DNA from: Baylisascaris procyonis
Taxonomy: Eukaryota > Nematoda > Chromadorea > Rhabditida > Ascarididae
Length of the DNA: 64,000 nucleotides
Assembly: GCA_037389465.1 (NCBI GenBank)
Contig: JAZARR010000088.1
Coordinates: 1,178,001 to 1,242,000, forward strand
Direction: 5' to 3'
The first letter of the stretch is position 1. Every line of letters begins with the position of its first letter. Below are positions 24,594 to 38,163 of the stretch, in pieces. The translations under genes and the position numbers were made by a program. The notes beneath the pieces were generated by a model. The model was not told the origin of the DNA. It saw only the letters and a program-made list of their open reading frames with translations, and made no database searches.

Positions 24594-27500
24594 TACCAGC
24601 GCTGAAGACGGCCTATGGGTTTGAGGCTTTCCTTGTTGAATATATTTGATCACAGTTATGGATGGACTTCAGTTTGCCTATAGTGTCATGAGAACACTTA
24701 TGCAATTTTGGTTCGCATCGTCGGAGATGTTCAGTGGAAGGCATCGTAATATGATACGGAAGCGTAAATGAGGGGTTTGGCATAGGGCTCGCTTGATGCT
24801 TGTCGATTGTGCTTTCTTCAACTGCAGGAACCACTATTTTTAGGTTACTGTACTACAAATCACAGTCATAAAGTAAGTATAGGATTTATGTTAATACTTT
24901 CTACTATTGACCAGTAAGGTCGAATAACGTTTTAACGTGAGGCGAGCTTTCTGTATTTGGGAGTGCTTGAGAATTTCTGCTCCTTGTTTCTTTAATTTGG
25001 TGGTTGTTTTTTATTGAGGAAAGATATTATTGAAGCTTTTCGAGACGCTTGTTTCAGGAAGAGGCGAGTGAAATCTCGAAGATAAAACAAAGCTTGTTTG
25101 ATGATTTGAAACATTTTGGCGCCAAGGAGGAGAGCGCTGGCGAAGGCTATTTCTCGTAGCTTCATCCTCTTCAGGGTAACTCTTCCAGCTGCACAAATGG
25201 CTATCCAAGCGTAGTGTTCGTTTTTGGTGCGAGTGGGGAATTCTGGATGGCGTGGAGTGTTTCCGGATAGAGGTGGTGGATTTGAGGTTGTTGAAGTGAA
25301 GTTTGTGCTTCACGCATGTTTTGCGGAAGTAAGCACTGAAATGATGTGCGAACGTTATTGTTCCTATATAAATCCCTCGAATGCTGTGAAAATAAAAATC
25401 CACCTCGAATACAAACTCCCACTCGTCTACATGTCCCCTTAGATTAAAACCACTCTTTTGAGGCAATGTTTACTTCAAAAAAGAAAGAAAAAAGACAAGA
25501 AATCTATGCAGTTATTTGGCATTAACAGGTTTTAGTCTAATTATCTGTTATACGGTGAAGTAATTTTTAAATGCCTCTTTAATAAGCAGTGGAAGGAGAA
25601 TAGAGTAAGCTCTAAAAAACACAAGCCTTCCTTCCCTGATCACTGCGGAAAGTGATAGTCTCAGGCTTCTATTTAAGTAAGCATGATATTTATTTTACTT
25701 GTGGTTATTGACTTGTATTTCGAGCTGGTAATGTGATCGTTTTTAGTAGATTGAATCTTTCGAGTTGAAAAATTTGGTGTAGTGTATGTTTGCTTAAAAT
25801 TTGCATATGCTTGTTTGACATCAGAATGGAAAGGAAGCAATTATTTGAAGTATCTCTTCTTGATATGCATCAAAATTCCGCTCTTGGGTTGAGCCCTATA
25901 AGTATATCCCTATCGCATTAATTATATCGGTTTATCATGCATATGTCTATTTAATGTTAATGACTAATTTATATAAGCTATTGGTTGCTGATAATGCTGA
26001 TTGTCTGAAGGAAGATCTTATTGGGTCTGTGATTCAACTTTTAGATGGGTGGTGTAAGTTTTCTTTCTTAACTGATCTCTATACTAATGACACTGTCCTC
26101 AGTGCATTTCCTTTTTTTTGAGGGCGGGGGGAGGGGGATATTAGTGAATTTTTTCACCCCATTGAAGAGTTCTAAAATTACTTTGAGAATAGTTTCTCAT
26201 TCTGATTTGTTATATTATCATAGTCGTTCCCTCGACGCACCCAATGAGTATCTTATAGATGGGCCAAATCACTGTATTCGTTGGTTGCTGAAAATATTGC
26301 ATCACTATGTTATCGTCGTATTCTCAGTGAATCGGTCAACAGTTCGAGGTTATATTTCAACTTATTAGCGTTACTTATGAGTCGTTGAATTGTGAGTAAA
26401 AGTAAATAATTGAGGGTAACAGACCGAGCTGAGAAACGCTGATTTGCTTTTCGGAGCGAATTTCAAATATTCGTATGAGAGTTCTGTTGAAGCGTTTTTG
26501 TTTGTTTTTTTTTTGAGCAAAGCTGTGCCGGTCGCATCGTTTGTTCATTCGTATGAGCACTCAACTACTTCGTCATTTTACTGCAATGATTGCGTTGCTA
26601 TTTCGTTGTGTACTGCTGCTTGAAGATTATTGAATTATTTGCAATGCTAGTTTTAAGAATTTACACTACCTTTGTAAGCATTGTGGTGGTATGCTAGCGG
26701 AACATTCTCGAAGCTTTTAAATTTATTGCAAATCCCTCATTCCCCTCCCTTCCCCACTCCTTCCTTTTCACCGCATCCCACTTCTAGCCGATGTGGTTCT
26801 TGGGTTCGGTTCGCCCAGTTGAGATAAGAGAAGCTTGTTAGAAAAAGCTGAAGGTAGAGACTAGCTAATCTTTAAAAGGTTTGAGTAGTTGCGACTCTCA
26901 GTGCTCTTATTCCCCTTACTATTTACCACATAGCTTTGGCCTTTGATTTCCGTTCGAAATCTACCTATCTTGTAAGCTCCTTCTGCTTTAAATAGGGAAC
27001 TCGAATTATGCTGCAGACTGATGTCTTTATGTATTTTGAGACAAAACTGCCAATTATTTGTAGTGGTTATCTTCAAATATTAAAGATGAACGCAGCCATC
27101 CGTTTAGGCTTATTCCGTTCGGCGCAAAACTAGGTCGTCTGGATCATTTCGGTTTTATTTAAACTGATATGTGAGAGGAGATCTCGTTGTTGTGCTTCCT
27201 TCATTTGTGTATACTGCTATTCCGACAGGCGTATAGGCATGGTGCCAGTGAGGGAGGTGGTTTCCTGATGAATGCTTTGCTGAACGTCCTAATGCTTGTG
27301 GTTCCTCTTCGACATGGAGAGAGAGAGGTGTTGATAATGAATGTAAGGATTGAGTGGGCGAGGAAAAGAGTTTGTTCTGCTTGTTGTGCCGTATTTTTCC
27401 TGAAAGCTATACGATCGCTATTGTTTGTAAATAAGCTCTATGCGATATTGGCAGAGAGTGATAAATTTGTGTGTTTCTCTTCCTCACACTACTTGATATT

Positions 27501-30500
27501 ATATTTCTTCTAAGTTATTACTTTTTGCTTCTTTGTACTCTGATGTTGAAGTGTTATATTTTGTCCCTTTTTTGTGTAGTATGGAATTTGATTTCATGAA
27601 TTTTATCTGTAAATAGCATCACAAAATAACCTTTCCATTGTTTTCAACCTAAATGATAATGAGCACAGGGGCGGTAATCGAGTGAAGCAGCTAGGGAGGA
27701 AGGTAGAGGGGTGCTAGATGGTCCGTGAAAAAAGGATTTGTGACTGAGCGATACCCTATGAGGTTTGCTAGCGTTAACTAGTTCGCCTTTCATATTTAAC
27801 GAATGAAATGATATCGGTTTGGCTGGAGATTCATTGGGGAGAATCGAACTTGAACGATGATGTGAACTTAAGATGAAGAAACAACCCGAACGAAGGGATC
27901 CACTCGCGGAACCTATGCACACCAACCGCCTCCATTTATTTTCGTTTCGTTCGCATTGTTGGAATCGACCCAAAACCTCTCTCTGTGCGTCCACATCTTG
28001 CGCGTTCTTTTAACGATTTTTTTCATCTGTCTTGACTGCTCTTTGGTCCTCTTTTTTTCTCGGCGCCTCCTCATTCTTTTTTTTCCCACTCTCGCATACT
28101 GCACTCCCGTGTCTGTTTGCATCTTTTCTATTTCTGTTGCGTTTGTTTGTGCAGTTCTCTCAGCGATTTCTATACTGTTCTTTGCTTCTTTGGCAGTCTC
28201 GGCATGAGGACATGCAGAGATGCACGAAGACCACACGCAAGCGACTCGGCCGCGACACATATGCATACACAGGCGACAATCCGTAGACTTCGGCCATAGG
28301 TCGTACGGGGGGTGGGCCAAAATAGGAGACATTTTGGTTGCCACAGAGGAGCCGGCATGGGGAGAGTATTGTGCTGAGGCTTGTTGGGTAGTGAATTTAA
28401 ATGCCCGCAAAATGGAGGTTGACTGCGTTGTTGTTGAAATCTGACGTCTTTACAGTGAACTTGAGCTTCACTTAATGCTTACAGCATTGATTACCGGAGT
28501 TCATGTGAGTTTTCTTCTAGTCGCTGCTGTGAATGACATTTTGGGAAGTGAGTGGAAGTCTGCTTGACTTCGCAAATGCACAGCCACGGAGGGAAATAGT
28601 GGCCTGGCCCACCTGTATGGGTTGGAAGAGCTGAAATACTTGAGTGCACCTGCAATACGACGAGCACTTCAGGGAGATGCTGTGTTTGACGGTTTAACAC
28701 AGACTTTTGCTGCCTTTATCCAAAGTATTACGCGGTCGTGGTCGTTTGCAGCGTTATTCCGTAAAACTTTTTCTTGTCGATCCTTTTTTCCGCCATCTTC
28801 GGTTTAATTTCCGGCGCTTGTCGTTCTTATTTTGTTGCGTTTATTATTATTTCCTATTTAAATATGTTGCTAGTACTGTTTTTTATTGCTGTTCTTATTT
28901 CAATACCTTGTCCTTTGATTCCACGTCCTGCCACGTGGGTGTTCTAATTTATTAACGTAATTGGTTTAGCGTTTTTTTTTCAGTGGTTTCGCGAAACGAA
29001 GGGGATGCAGCTGAATAAATAAAAGATCTCTTCTTTGAGGTCAGGTTTCGAGAAGGTAATGGGCGCGGGATATCAAGCGGTATGGAATTCTAGGTTTCCA
29101 ATGTAAAACTATTTGATGTCAGAACTGAGATGTGGGTCATCGGGTAAGGGGGCACAGCATTAATTGACTGTGGACTGGTGTCTATGAGTACCTTGGTTGT
29201 GATCAGTTCTGTTGTTAAGTTTTCCAGATCTAAACTGATGCTGCATTTGGAAGTTTTTTTAAGGAAGGGAATATCTCCGAAGCGGCGATCATTCGGCTGT
29301 ATTGTAAGCTTGGAATTTAAACGACATCGCAAAATCTATGGGCAGTTCGTGTACATTCGCGTTCGCCATTGGCTGCCATCTCGTCGTTGTTTTCGTGGAG
29401 GATTGATAAAGCTAAAAATGAGGGCACTACTTTACATTGGTTGCAGTAAGATAACTTCCAAATTTCTGTAATTTTGGGGAGCTTCTCGGCGAGATGCGAT
29501 GAGGGGATAAACTCATTTTGATATTTCCTTTTATTGCCTTCTAGTTGTGGTCAATATCAGCTAATGCCTTATCACTTCGTCCCTCGTTTTTGAGTGAATT
29601 CAAATTCGTCTTGGTTGTCCAAATGGCGCACACTCCTCTGTACGGTAGTGCCAATAGTTTCCCTTTCTCTGTGCACGAAGTACTCTTTGAATATGGTTAA
29701 TCTCGTCGCAGTGTTCACAGTGTTTCATCGATATTTCTTACCGTTTATTTGACTCTGTGCGAGCATAAATGATGTTTTATGCACGTGTGTTGTTCACCAA
29801 TCGAAGTGACACCTGAAAAGGTGTTTGTTGGAGCATTGCGGCGATTTATTTTAGCTAGTCGGTATAGTTGCAAGTGGGACACAGACCAATTGCCACTTGT
29901 CGACGACAGCAGTATGCTGCAGGCTTGTATGAAGCCATAGGTGTTGCTATTCCGGATCTCTCAGCGAAACAGTAATCTTCCTGGAACCGGAGGTGCTGAC
30001 ACGGATTGCGCCGTTCTGGAATATGGAGAGCTCTACAGCCAAATGTGTTGTTGCTGTGCAAGTGCGAATTGCAGTGTTGATCACGTTGCAAGAGCTGTGA
30101 TAGCACCGCAGTGTTCTTGTCCCTGGAAATCGTTGACGATTCTTGCAGGCAAATGAGCGGTGCCCTCAAATGATCGCTAGAAAAGGCGACGAGGATAGGT
30201 GAAGTGACCCATGAAGAGAGAGGGAGGGAGCGGCGATTCTTGCAAATCAGTGCGTGTGTTGTCTTTATTCAACGTTAGGAAGCATCAGTGCGCACTTCGT
30301 TGGCATGTACAAGGTGCTTAAAGAGGACTTTCATTCGCGTCGAGAGACGGAGGTGCAGAGTGTTGCTGTGTGGAGGTTGTGAGGTTCGAAAAGCAGCTGG
30401 CGGTGAAGCAGCTTCACGTTTCATAGTTAAACCAGTGACATGCTCGAGTTACAATGCTGCTATATCTCGAATGGACGTTTTCGAAATGAAATATGTAAAC

Positions 30501-31820
30501 GTCCAATTCGGCTGTGAACTGAAACAGATTTATCCGCCTATTGCAGCAACAAAAAGGATCCTTTGCGTGTCGTTATTACGAAAACAGGTTAGGGAATTCC
30601 TTTACCTCTTTTGGAGTGGCATTGACTTTGCGTTCGGCACAGGCATCTATATCAATAGGGCGAGCAAAGGATTCCATATCTCCTTCCGTCAATCCCCAAA
30701 TATAGGGAAAATTTTGAATAAGATAATTCATTGCGGTTCTCGATTCGTGGGCATGCACTCTGAAGTTTGGTTGGTTAAGTGTTCGTGAAGTACTTCGACT
30801 TAGGTTGTGGATGCCTCTTCTCAGCTATAATGCTATAGATGCAAACTTTAGGAGATCCTAGCTAAAGTGCAGTGAATTCCTGAGGTCGTTTTCAGGCGCA
30901 GACGATGTTTTCAGGCAGAGGCGACATGACCTCAGTTTTCTTGGACACCTCACCCATTTTCGAACGTGGTAATGATCATATCTCCTCAAGACTTCCACGG
31001 GAACGTTTTAACGAGTTTCTGGGGCTAAGGGCGAGTTATCTTAATGAAAGGATGCATACAATTTCGGTGATGCTTCACGTTCTCGAATTCTAGCCGTTGT
31101 GCAGCTGTTGTTTATTTTCGTGTTGTCGTTTCGGTTGCTTGCGTGTTTTAGTGAAAAAATAAGACTTGCGATGTCTGCAGCATCTAAAAAGTAAAACTTC
31201 CCCATATTTCTGAGTATTTTGAGGTTAAAAGCAATTGCATAACCAGTTGAATAAAAGTAGTGCGAAGAATCGCTTAAAGATGTGCATGCTGAGATGTGGT
31301 TTCGAATAAACGCACTAACTTTCCTGTTTTCGGGATCTGTATTTATGGGGAAACCTTTCGCGTCTGATGCAGAATTCTTTTCAGATGTGCAGACGTGATC
31401 TTCCCTGAGATATTGCACTTATCCTTCCCAGCACTGAGTATTCAGAAGCAACGTGGGTCGATGAGTCATTCTCCCGCATCACGCCGTAGTCGAATCTGGG
31501 ATACCTGTTGCTGACAAATCGGGGAAGTAATCTGCTTGTTTCACGCTAGAGCAATGAAGTATGTATACGTCATCTCGCTTGCTGCTGATAATAGCGATAA
31601 GGACGAAGACTTTGTAAATGGAATTCTAGGCATGAGGCTGAGGACTAATGCCTGTAGAGAGGGCAGATAAGGAGGCATGACTGGAAGTTGGGCACAACAA
31701 GTTGGGATAAAGAGGAACGCGGCGGTCCATAGGTGAGTAAGGCTCGTGACATCGATGGTGATTGTGGCCGAACATGTTGACAAATTTAGAGAAAACAAGC
31801 ACAGACGGCAGGATACATAG

Positions 31821-31888
31821 GCACACATATGCACCCACACACACGCAAGCGCACGTACGCACGCACACATACCCACACAGACACACGA
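31821..31888 (+). repeat. Imperfect CA/GCAC dinucleotide-type repeat
   Basis: About 68 bases are dominated by CA, interrupted by CG and TA dinucleotides. The open frames of about 80-110 codons across it on the minus strand are produced by the repeat and should not be read as genes. Confidence 0.8.
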
Positions 31889-34150
31889 ACTACGTCAAAT
31901 ATGAGAAGAGGAAATGCAAAGCCAAGGAGTTGATATTACTAAATAACTATTGTAGTAATTTGGAGTTACCCAATTTCGGGATCTAGCATTACAAAATACG
32001 TGCATTAACCCAAAACTGCAACTGATCAATGCTGATTGTTGAAAGCGGAAAGATGGATATGTTTAATGCACTAGAAAGCAAACTCTACTGCTTATATTGT
32101 ACCATTTCGCATCAATATCTTTGTTGGGTTTACATAAAGTATGAGCCCTGTAAGTGTTTTTTTTTATGCTTTTATCTATGTCGCCGTTATGAGTTCCTGA
32201 GCGCCGTTGAGTAAAATTCTCGAAAGAGGAGAGCACAACAATATTAAGAAGCATTTAATTTAGCGTTTGCTTTTTTTTTGATATCATATTCATTGATTTC
32301 AACATTTGTGTTCAAGTAAAGGTGTAAATTTCCGTTAATTGAATATAAATCCCAACTGTGTATGCTTTGATAAATCTTTTAAATCGTATAGCATACTCTT
32401 TAAAAGTGCATAACATAACTTATTCACTAGATATAACCAAAATCCATCCCCATTGCTCTCATTCATTCTCCCCCAACTAATATTCATCCTATTCCACCTT
32501 ATCGTTTGAAAATTTTCTCACAGTTGTCTTGAAACATCTTACGCGTAGGTATAAATCTGCTCTAAGTTGACACAAGTAACAGAATGGGTACTGCTTAACG
32601 CTGGATCTGCAGTCCGAAGTGTCGAAACTAGAAATCGTGTTGTGCTACACTTTTATCGACGCATTGTGTGGCCTGTTGCGGAAATACTCCCAGCGAGGAA
32701 ATGTGTGCTAAAAGCGTCTCCTCCGTTCGTTTGTTGTTAACACACTTGTCGAATAAAATGGAGGGACTGTTCGAGTATTCTCCCATCTCAAATGTTTCAA
32801 ATATTTCGTTTTGCAGATCACTTGTTATTGTAATCGACCTCCAATTCGGCACTCACTAGTTTTAACTTATTTAATCCTAGAATTCTGTTGAAGACGAAAT
32901 GCTGCTTTCTATAGTGATAAATTCACACATTACATGTGATTAGTGGAGAGGAAAAATTACCTATACCCCCATTCCCCGTAACCCATCCACTTAGCTAAGT
33001 GGAAAATCGGAATTACCACTCTGTAGTTATGTGCTTTTGCGATCCCCACATTCATAAATGCTCTTAGGTGTGATAATAAATGAAAATTGACAAAGAAAAG
33101 CTTATATTTACAAGTGGATCTGCGAATGAAAAAAAAGAGTTTAGAGCATTCATGTAAAGTATTAGTGAAACGCAAGAAAGTACTCACGAAGCTTGAAGCC
33201 GATCGAAAACTGACATTCGTTTTGCATTGGTATATCTTCCTTCATGTCTATTTCAGCTAGCTTTTTATAGAATGTGCGGATTACTTTCTGCTAGCCGCAG
33301 AATTTGTTATACCTAGTTCCATAAATGATCGATATCACAGAGATTTCTGAAGTGACAATTTGACCGCAATATATTTTGAAGGAGAGAGGTAAATACGAGG
33401 AGTCTGTATAATCTATATCCCCACTAGATCACTGAAAAGCGAATGGGTAAGTGGGTCGAAAGGACTTGCACGAGCATTCAATCAAGTCGGACGTCTACAT
33501 AATTCACAAAAAATAAGGAAACATCCACTATGTCACTTTCTCAGCCAATGGACCGATTCCACAAATTCTCGGGCGACAATTATGAGATGTTGCCTCGTAA
33601 TTTTCATGATAGTGGCGTCATAATAGCAGTGATGGCAGTAGTAATAACAGTAACGCCTTGAAGTGTTTGTTGGACCCATTGAATGTTACTGACAGCCTAT
33701 AGCTTGATTAGCAGAAAGATAACTAATGGTTAGTGAAAACAGTTGCCCATATTTAGCTGAACGACTTCATCTTCTTATCTTTTTGTTCGTTGTTAAGTAA
33801 AATCTGTCTACACATAAAAGAGTTTTCGTGCCAGCTTAGTATGAGATATTCCCAAACGTGCTACACTGCGTATGTGCGCACCTTTTTGGTCACGAATTTC
33901 GGTTGCGCCCGTTTTCAGCTTATATCCGCTCGGTGGGTGTGAGTATGTGCATGTATCTCGCATGTTCACTGAATAGATCAACCAATCAATAAATAGGATT
34001 ACGTCGAAGAATCAGTCGAAGAGGATAACAGCACTTAAAATCACACAAACAGATCATAGTGGCATTAAATGAATAATTGAAGAAGCGCTTGCTGAATATG
34101 TGAAAGTGCAGCGAAATCTGTCCGCAAGAAGTTCTATGAATGACAGTGGA

Positions 34151-34169
34151 GAGGGGAGGGGGGGGGGGG
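34151..34169 (+). repeat. G-rich homopolymer tract
   Basis: G runs (GGGG, then about 12 G) interrupted once by A. Similar tracts lie at 44658-44675 on the plus strand and, as C runs, at 2801-2827. All can form G-quadruplexes and are prone to length errors in assembly. Confidence 0.8.
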
Positions 34170-34459
34170 AGTAGTAAACAAATCACACCATGAGCGTCGA
34201 AAATATTTGAAAATTTTGAAGGGCTTATTTCATTTGATCAGACTCTGCTTGTAGGGTATCCGATCGACGTTTAAGTTAATCCAGCAGGCGGCACACATAC
34301 GCAACTCTGTTTTTGGCTACACTTCCGTCCATAGGTGAAACATCTTATCTGGTGTATAAATAATTGTGCTTTATTATGGTGGGGAAAATGAACTGTAAAA
34401 AGCTTACCATATGCTAGTCATCAGGTATTAACTTTTATCCTCACAGCCATTCTATTTCT

Positions 34460-34490
34460 GAACATCACCCATTCAGTATGGGTGATGTTC
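34460..34490. repeat. Perfect 13-bp inverted repeat with 5-base loop
   Basis: GAACATCACCCAT at 34460-34472 is followed by a 5-base loop and its exact reverse complement at 34478-34490. It lies about 180 bases before the TA microsatellite. No U tract follows, and the stem is too short for a microRNA precursor. Confidence 0.7.
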
Positions 34491-34666
34491 AAAAATGCTA
34501 CCAGAAGGTAGAAAGGAGGGGTAGGTGGTGAGTGTGAATACGTACATACTCACCCAGCAGATTCTCTGCTTGGTTCCGTCAAAATTGAGATGGAAAAATA
34601 CGAATAGGCACTTCCTCCGCAATACGTTTTTAGGCGTTCTTATAGATTTCTGTGTCAAAAGGGCAT

Positions 34667-34720
<54 letters not shown>

Positions 34721-34748
34721 TATATATATAATATATATATATATATAT
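34667..34748. repeat. TA microsatellite
   Basis: About 80 bases of nearly pure TA with a few interruptions. It creates spurious Tyr/Ile repeat open frames on both strands, none of them a gene. Confidence 0.95.
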
Positions 34749-37700
34749 GCGTCCACGTCTGTCCACCCTCTCTATCACATTTCACGTTGATCCGTCAACT
34801 TCGAAGGAAGTTATTACGAGATATGCTCATTGCGTCATTACGCCACAAGAAATGTTCATCATAAATGTTCATCTGTAATGTGGACTAGTCGGCCATAGAT
34901 CAAAGGGGAATAGTGCGCCTTACAGGGTAAGTCCAAGAACATTAAGAGCATGGAGACAGATCAAACCGACCCCCCGGCATGTTTCGCGTGGCTAGCTTGA
35001 GACAAAATCGGAGTGATAGCCGATAATTCAAGCTATCCTGGTGTCCCTACTTGCTTGTTACCTTATTGTATAAGTGTGATAAATTGTTCTCCCCTTATAT
35101 CTGTGTTGTCTCGCAGTTTACCCGATTGCACCTCCACAGAGGATGCAGATCCTCAGGAAGACCTGAACGACTAGACCAGCCAAGGAGAGCTGATCCTTCT
35201 GCATTATGAGATATGAAAAGTCTAAAAATGAAATATGAAAAGTCTGAGTGGTCGTTTGCGCTGCGAGCATTTCCATCACGAACATTTCTACCACTGCCAT
35301 TTGCGCCGCGGAACACCTGTACTGCTAACGCACCAAAATGGTTTCTTTATGAATTCCTGAATGTACATATTCATTGTTACGTTACAGAAGAAGTGCAAAT
35401 GAAAATAAATAGAAGCTGAGATACTGAATACTGAAATGTATTTTATTATTATTAGTAATTCTCTGATAAGGGATACATTGGTCAAGCGCATTTTAATGCT
35501 TTTTCAATCAGTCGTATTTGCTGATTACGTTGACTTTATGTGACGTTTATTCAGATTTATAATCTATTTTGGCACTTCTCAATTAACTGCTGAAAGCATC
35601 TAATGCTAGCGATATATAGAATCCATAATAAATATTCGATAAACCGTTGCTATAAGACCAATAAGATGAACTGCTATTAGTACGACTGAATGCTTGTGGT
35701 TGTGAGATAATTTAAAAGTTTTATTCTTCGATGAAACGGAATGTCGAAAACAATTTATGAGTGCGCGCATATAGCCCCACTGAAACATTTGGCTGCTTTC
35801 TTCCGGTTGGTATGTCGATGTTTTCGGATGTTGATGGAGATCGAAGCAAGGCAACACCTATCATATAAATCTTCATGTATCAGCCGGTATCCTCAATTAG
35901 CAAAAATGCCATCAACTGCACTGAAAATCTAAATGCTTATTGGAAACGTTCATGTGAAGTTGTTCGGCTCAACGATTGTATAAGCGAGCTTCGCGTTCTA
36001 TAGATATATATTCTTATGGGAATTTACAATAACCATCGTAAATATCAACCTATTCCACATTAATTAACCTAATGAACGAGTGCATCTGTGTGAAAATTTC
36101 TTCGTTGACCATGTCAGCTGCAATTTCTAGGCGAGAAACGAAACGACAACCTGTACGATCAAATATAGCACTTTGGCGCGAATTTGTCACACATATATTG
36201 CGCAATTTCAAATGTGCGGTTATATACGCGTCGCTGTTCGTTCAAAAAGGGTTTTGTTCATGTGGATTTGATCTACGTGATTGTGTTCTAGTGGTATGTC
36301 CGCTATCATATTTGCGTGTACCTGTTTATCGTTTTCAGGAATCATCCGATTAAGTGTAAAGTTGGAATTATAGATTAGTATTTTGGCAGATATTTTTCAA
36401 TATTGGTTCCTTATAGAGTTATGTAGAAAACATACAATTAACGAGTTACCGGTATTTCGTGTAGTTGGCATATAATTGAAGGTATTTCATGAGCCATATC
36501 TTTGTAGCTTTTCATCGTTCACTACTTCGAAATGAAAGGTTATCGAATCTCATTTATAAGGGGATTGCCCACTTAACGCAGCGACTTATTTCACTTCACA
36601 TCTCCATCTGAATAACAGCACGGTGTGATGCTTTATAGTTTAGATTGTTCGGGTGGTATCTTTGTATCTCCTTTATAATGTTTGTATTTTCAATCTCATC
36701 CCCATCTAAGCTCATTGATGCTTCGTTTGCTAATCGCTATATATAATTGTACATTTATATAATTCTATGTGATAGTGAAATGAGTTTTTGTTTTCTCTGA
36801 AATAATTGAAAAGACGCATTTCGCTCATTTGGCGGTCTATTTCCACACACTGCCAACCGGTGAAAACCTCAACAATCTCATAACATTCTAACTGAACCGA
36901 TTGTGCTGTGAATCTTTTACAGAAAAATTTCATTTCTTAATGCCATTTTCGAAATGTAAGATAGTACACAAAGTGACCTACTGCTGTGATTTAAGTTATG
37001 CTTATCAAATTTCTTTACTCGAGTGGCAATGGTTCCGGAACTGAAACTACTCTACAAATAGAGATAGAGACACGGATACCCATGCCCAGAGACGTTGATT
37101 GCACCATGTTTTTTGCAAAGCACATTTGCAGAAGCGTATTGTGTCGATCACAAGCTCATAAGCATGTGCATGTGTCTGTCTGTTTGTTAGTTGTTCGTAT
37201 CAAATCGTGCACCGATATCATTGCGGTTGATCATCTTCTGTTTGAGTTATTATTGACATTTAATATTGCAGTAAAGTATGCAAGGTGACTTTGTTCAACA
37301 ACGAATCTAAAATGGATTTTTAGTTGAGCCGATTGTACGCTCGATCGGTGGCATAAGAAAAAAGAGCAGATGTGATATCGCTTCGTGCCGTTTTTAAACT
37401 TTTAATGCAGCTAGTTGATTTTATGAACGGAAGTGAGGCAAATTACGATTTCTTCCTGTTGCTTAGTGAAAAAATTTCATTTTCAAGTTTTCCGATTGAC
37501 TCCCACCATGAGTGGAATTATTTGAAACGTTTTAGAATTTATGTACTCATCGAGTATATTCGATTATAAAATTATAGCTCTAAGCTGCTATCATTTCATT
37601 TCAAGTTGCCTCATAGTGTTGTTTCCGATTGAACGATTTCATTTGCTTCTCGATGGGTCGAAACCTTTTCAACAGCTTCACCTTTAAATTTATTGAAAAT

Positions 37701-38125
37701 GTTTTCTGATGAGTGTATTTCCACGATTTTTGGCTACTTCAGGTGGTTATTTCGGTCAATTCGCGAGTGAATTCCTGTTAAACGTGTTGCGTGTAATGGT
37801 GGCGTTATGGTCTCCATCTTTTCAGGTACAAAAAAACTGCCAAAACGCACGTACGCGAGCAGCAGACACTGCGAGAGCGCAAAGCGTATAGCTCTCGTTT
37901 ACAGTGAAGCGGCGCTCGGCTCGTTTTGTTGCCACTTTGGACGTCGCTTCCACCCTGCAACGACGCTTTGCTCTCTGCTCGTTGCTGCCACCTATAGGAA
38001 ACGCCGGACTAGAGGAGGATCATGGCGTTAGTTATTTTTGTATTGCGTCTTTTTTCCATCCACCAAAACACGTGGCAGTTTCCGGGAGCTCGGGAGCATG
38101 ATTAACCAGAAAGAGGAGGGTACTT

Positions 38126-38163
38126 GGGGGGTGGGATTAAGGAGGGGGTTGAAGAGGAGGGGG
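38126..38163 (+). other. G-quadruplex-prone tract
   Basis: Four runs of three to six G within 38 bases, with loops of 1 to 10 bases. It lies about 100 bases after the GC-richer island at 37830-38030. Confidence 0.5.

Noticed and set aside
31541..31886. Minus-strand frames of 86 and 111 codons rich in Cys, Val and Ala
   Set aside because: They are generated by the CA/GCAC repeat and overlap in different frames; no family similarity.
34525..34778. Open frames of 68 and 101 codons crossing the TA repeat
   Set aside because: Their Tyr/Ile repeats are simply the translation of (TA)n on each strand.
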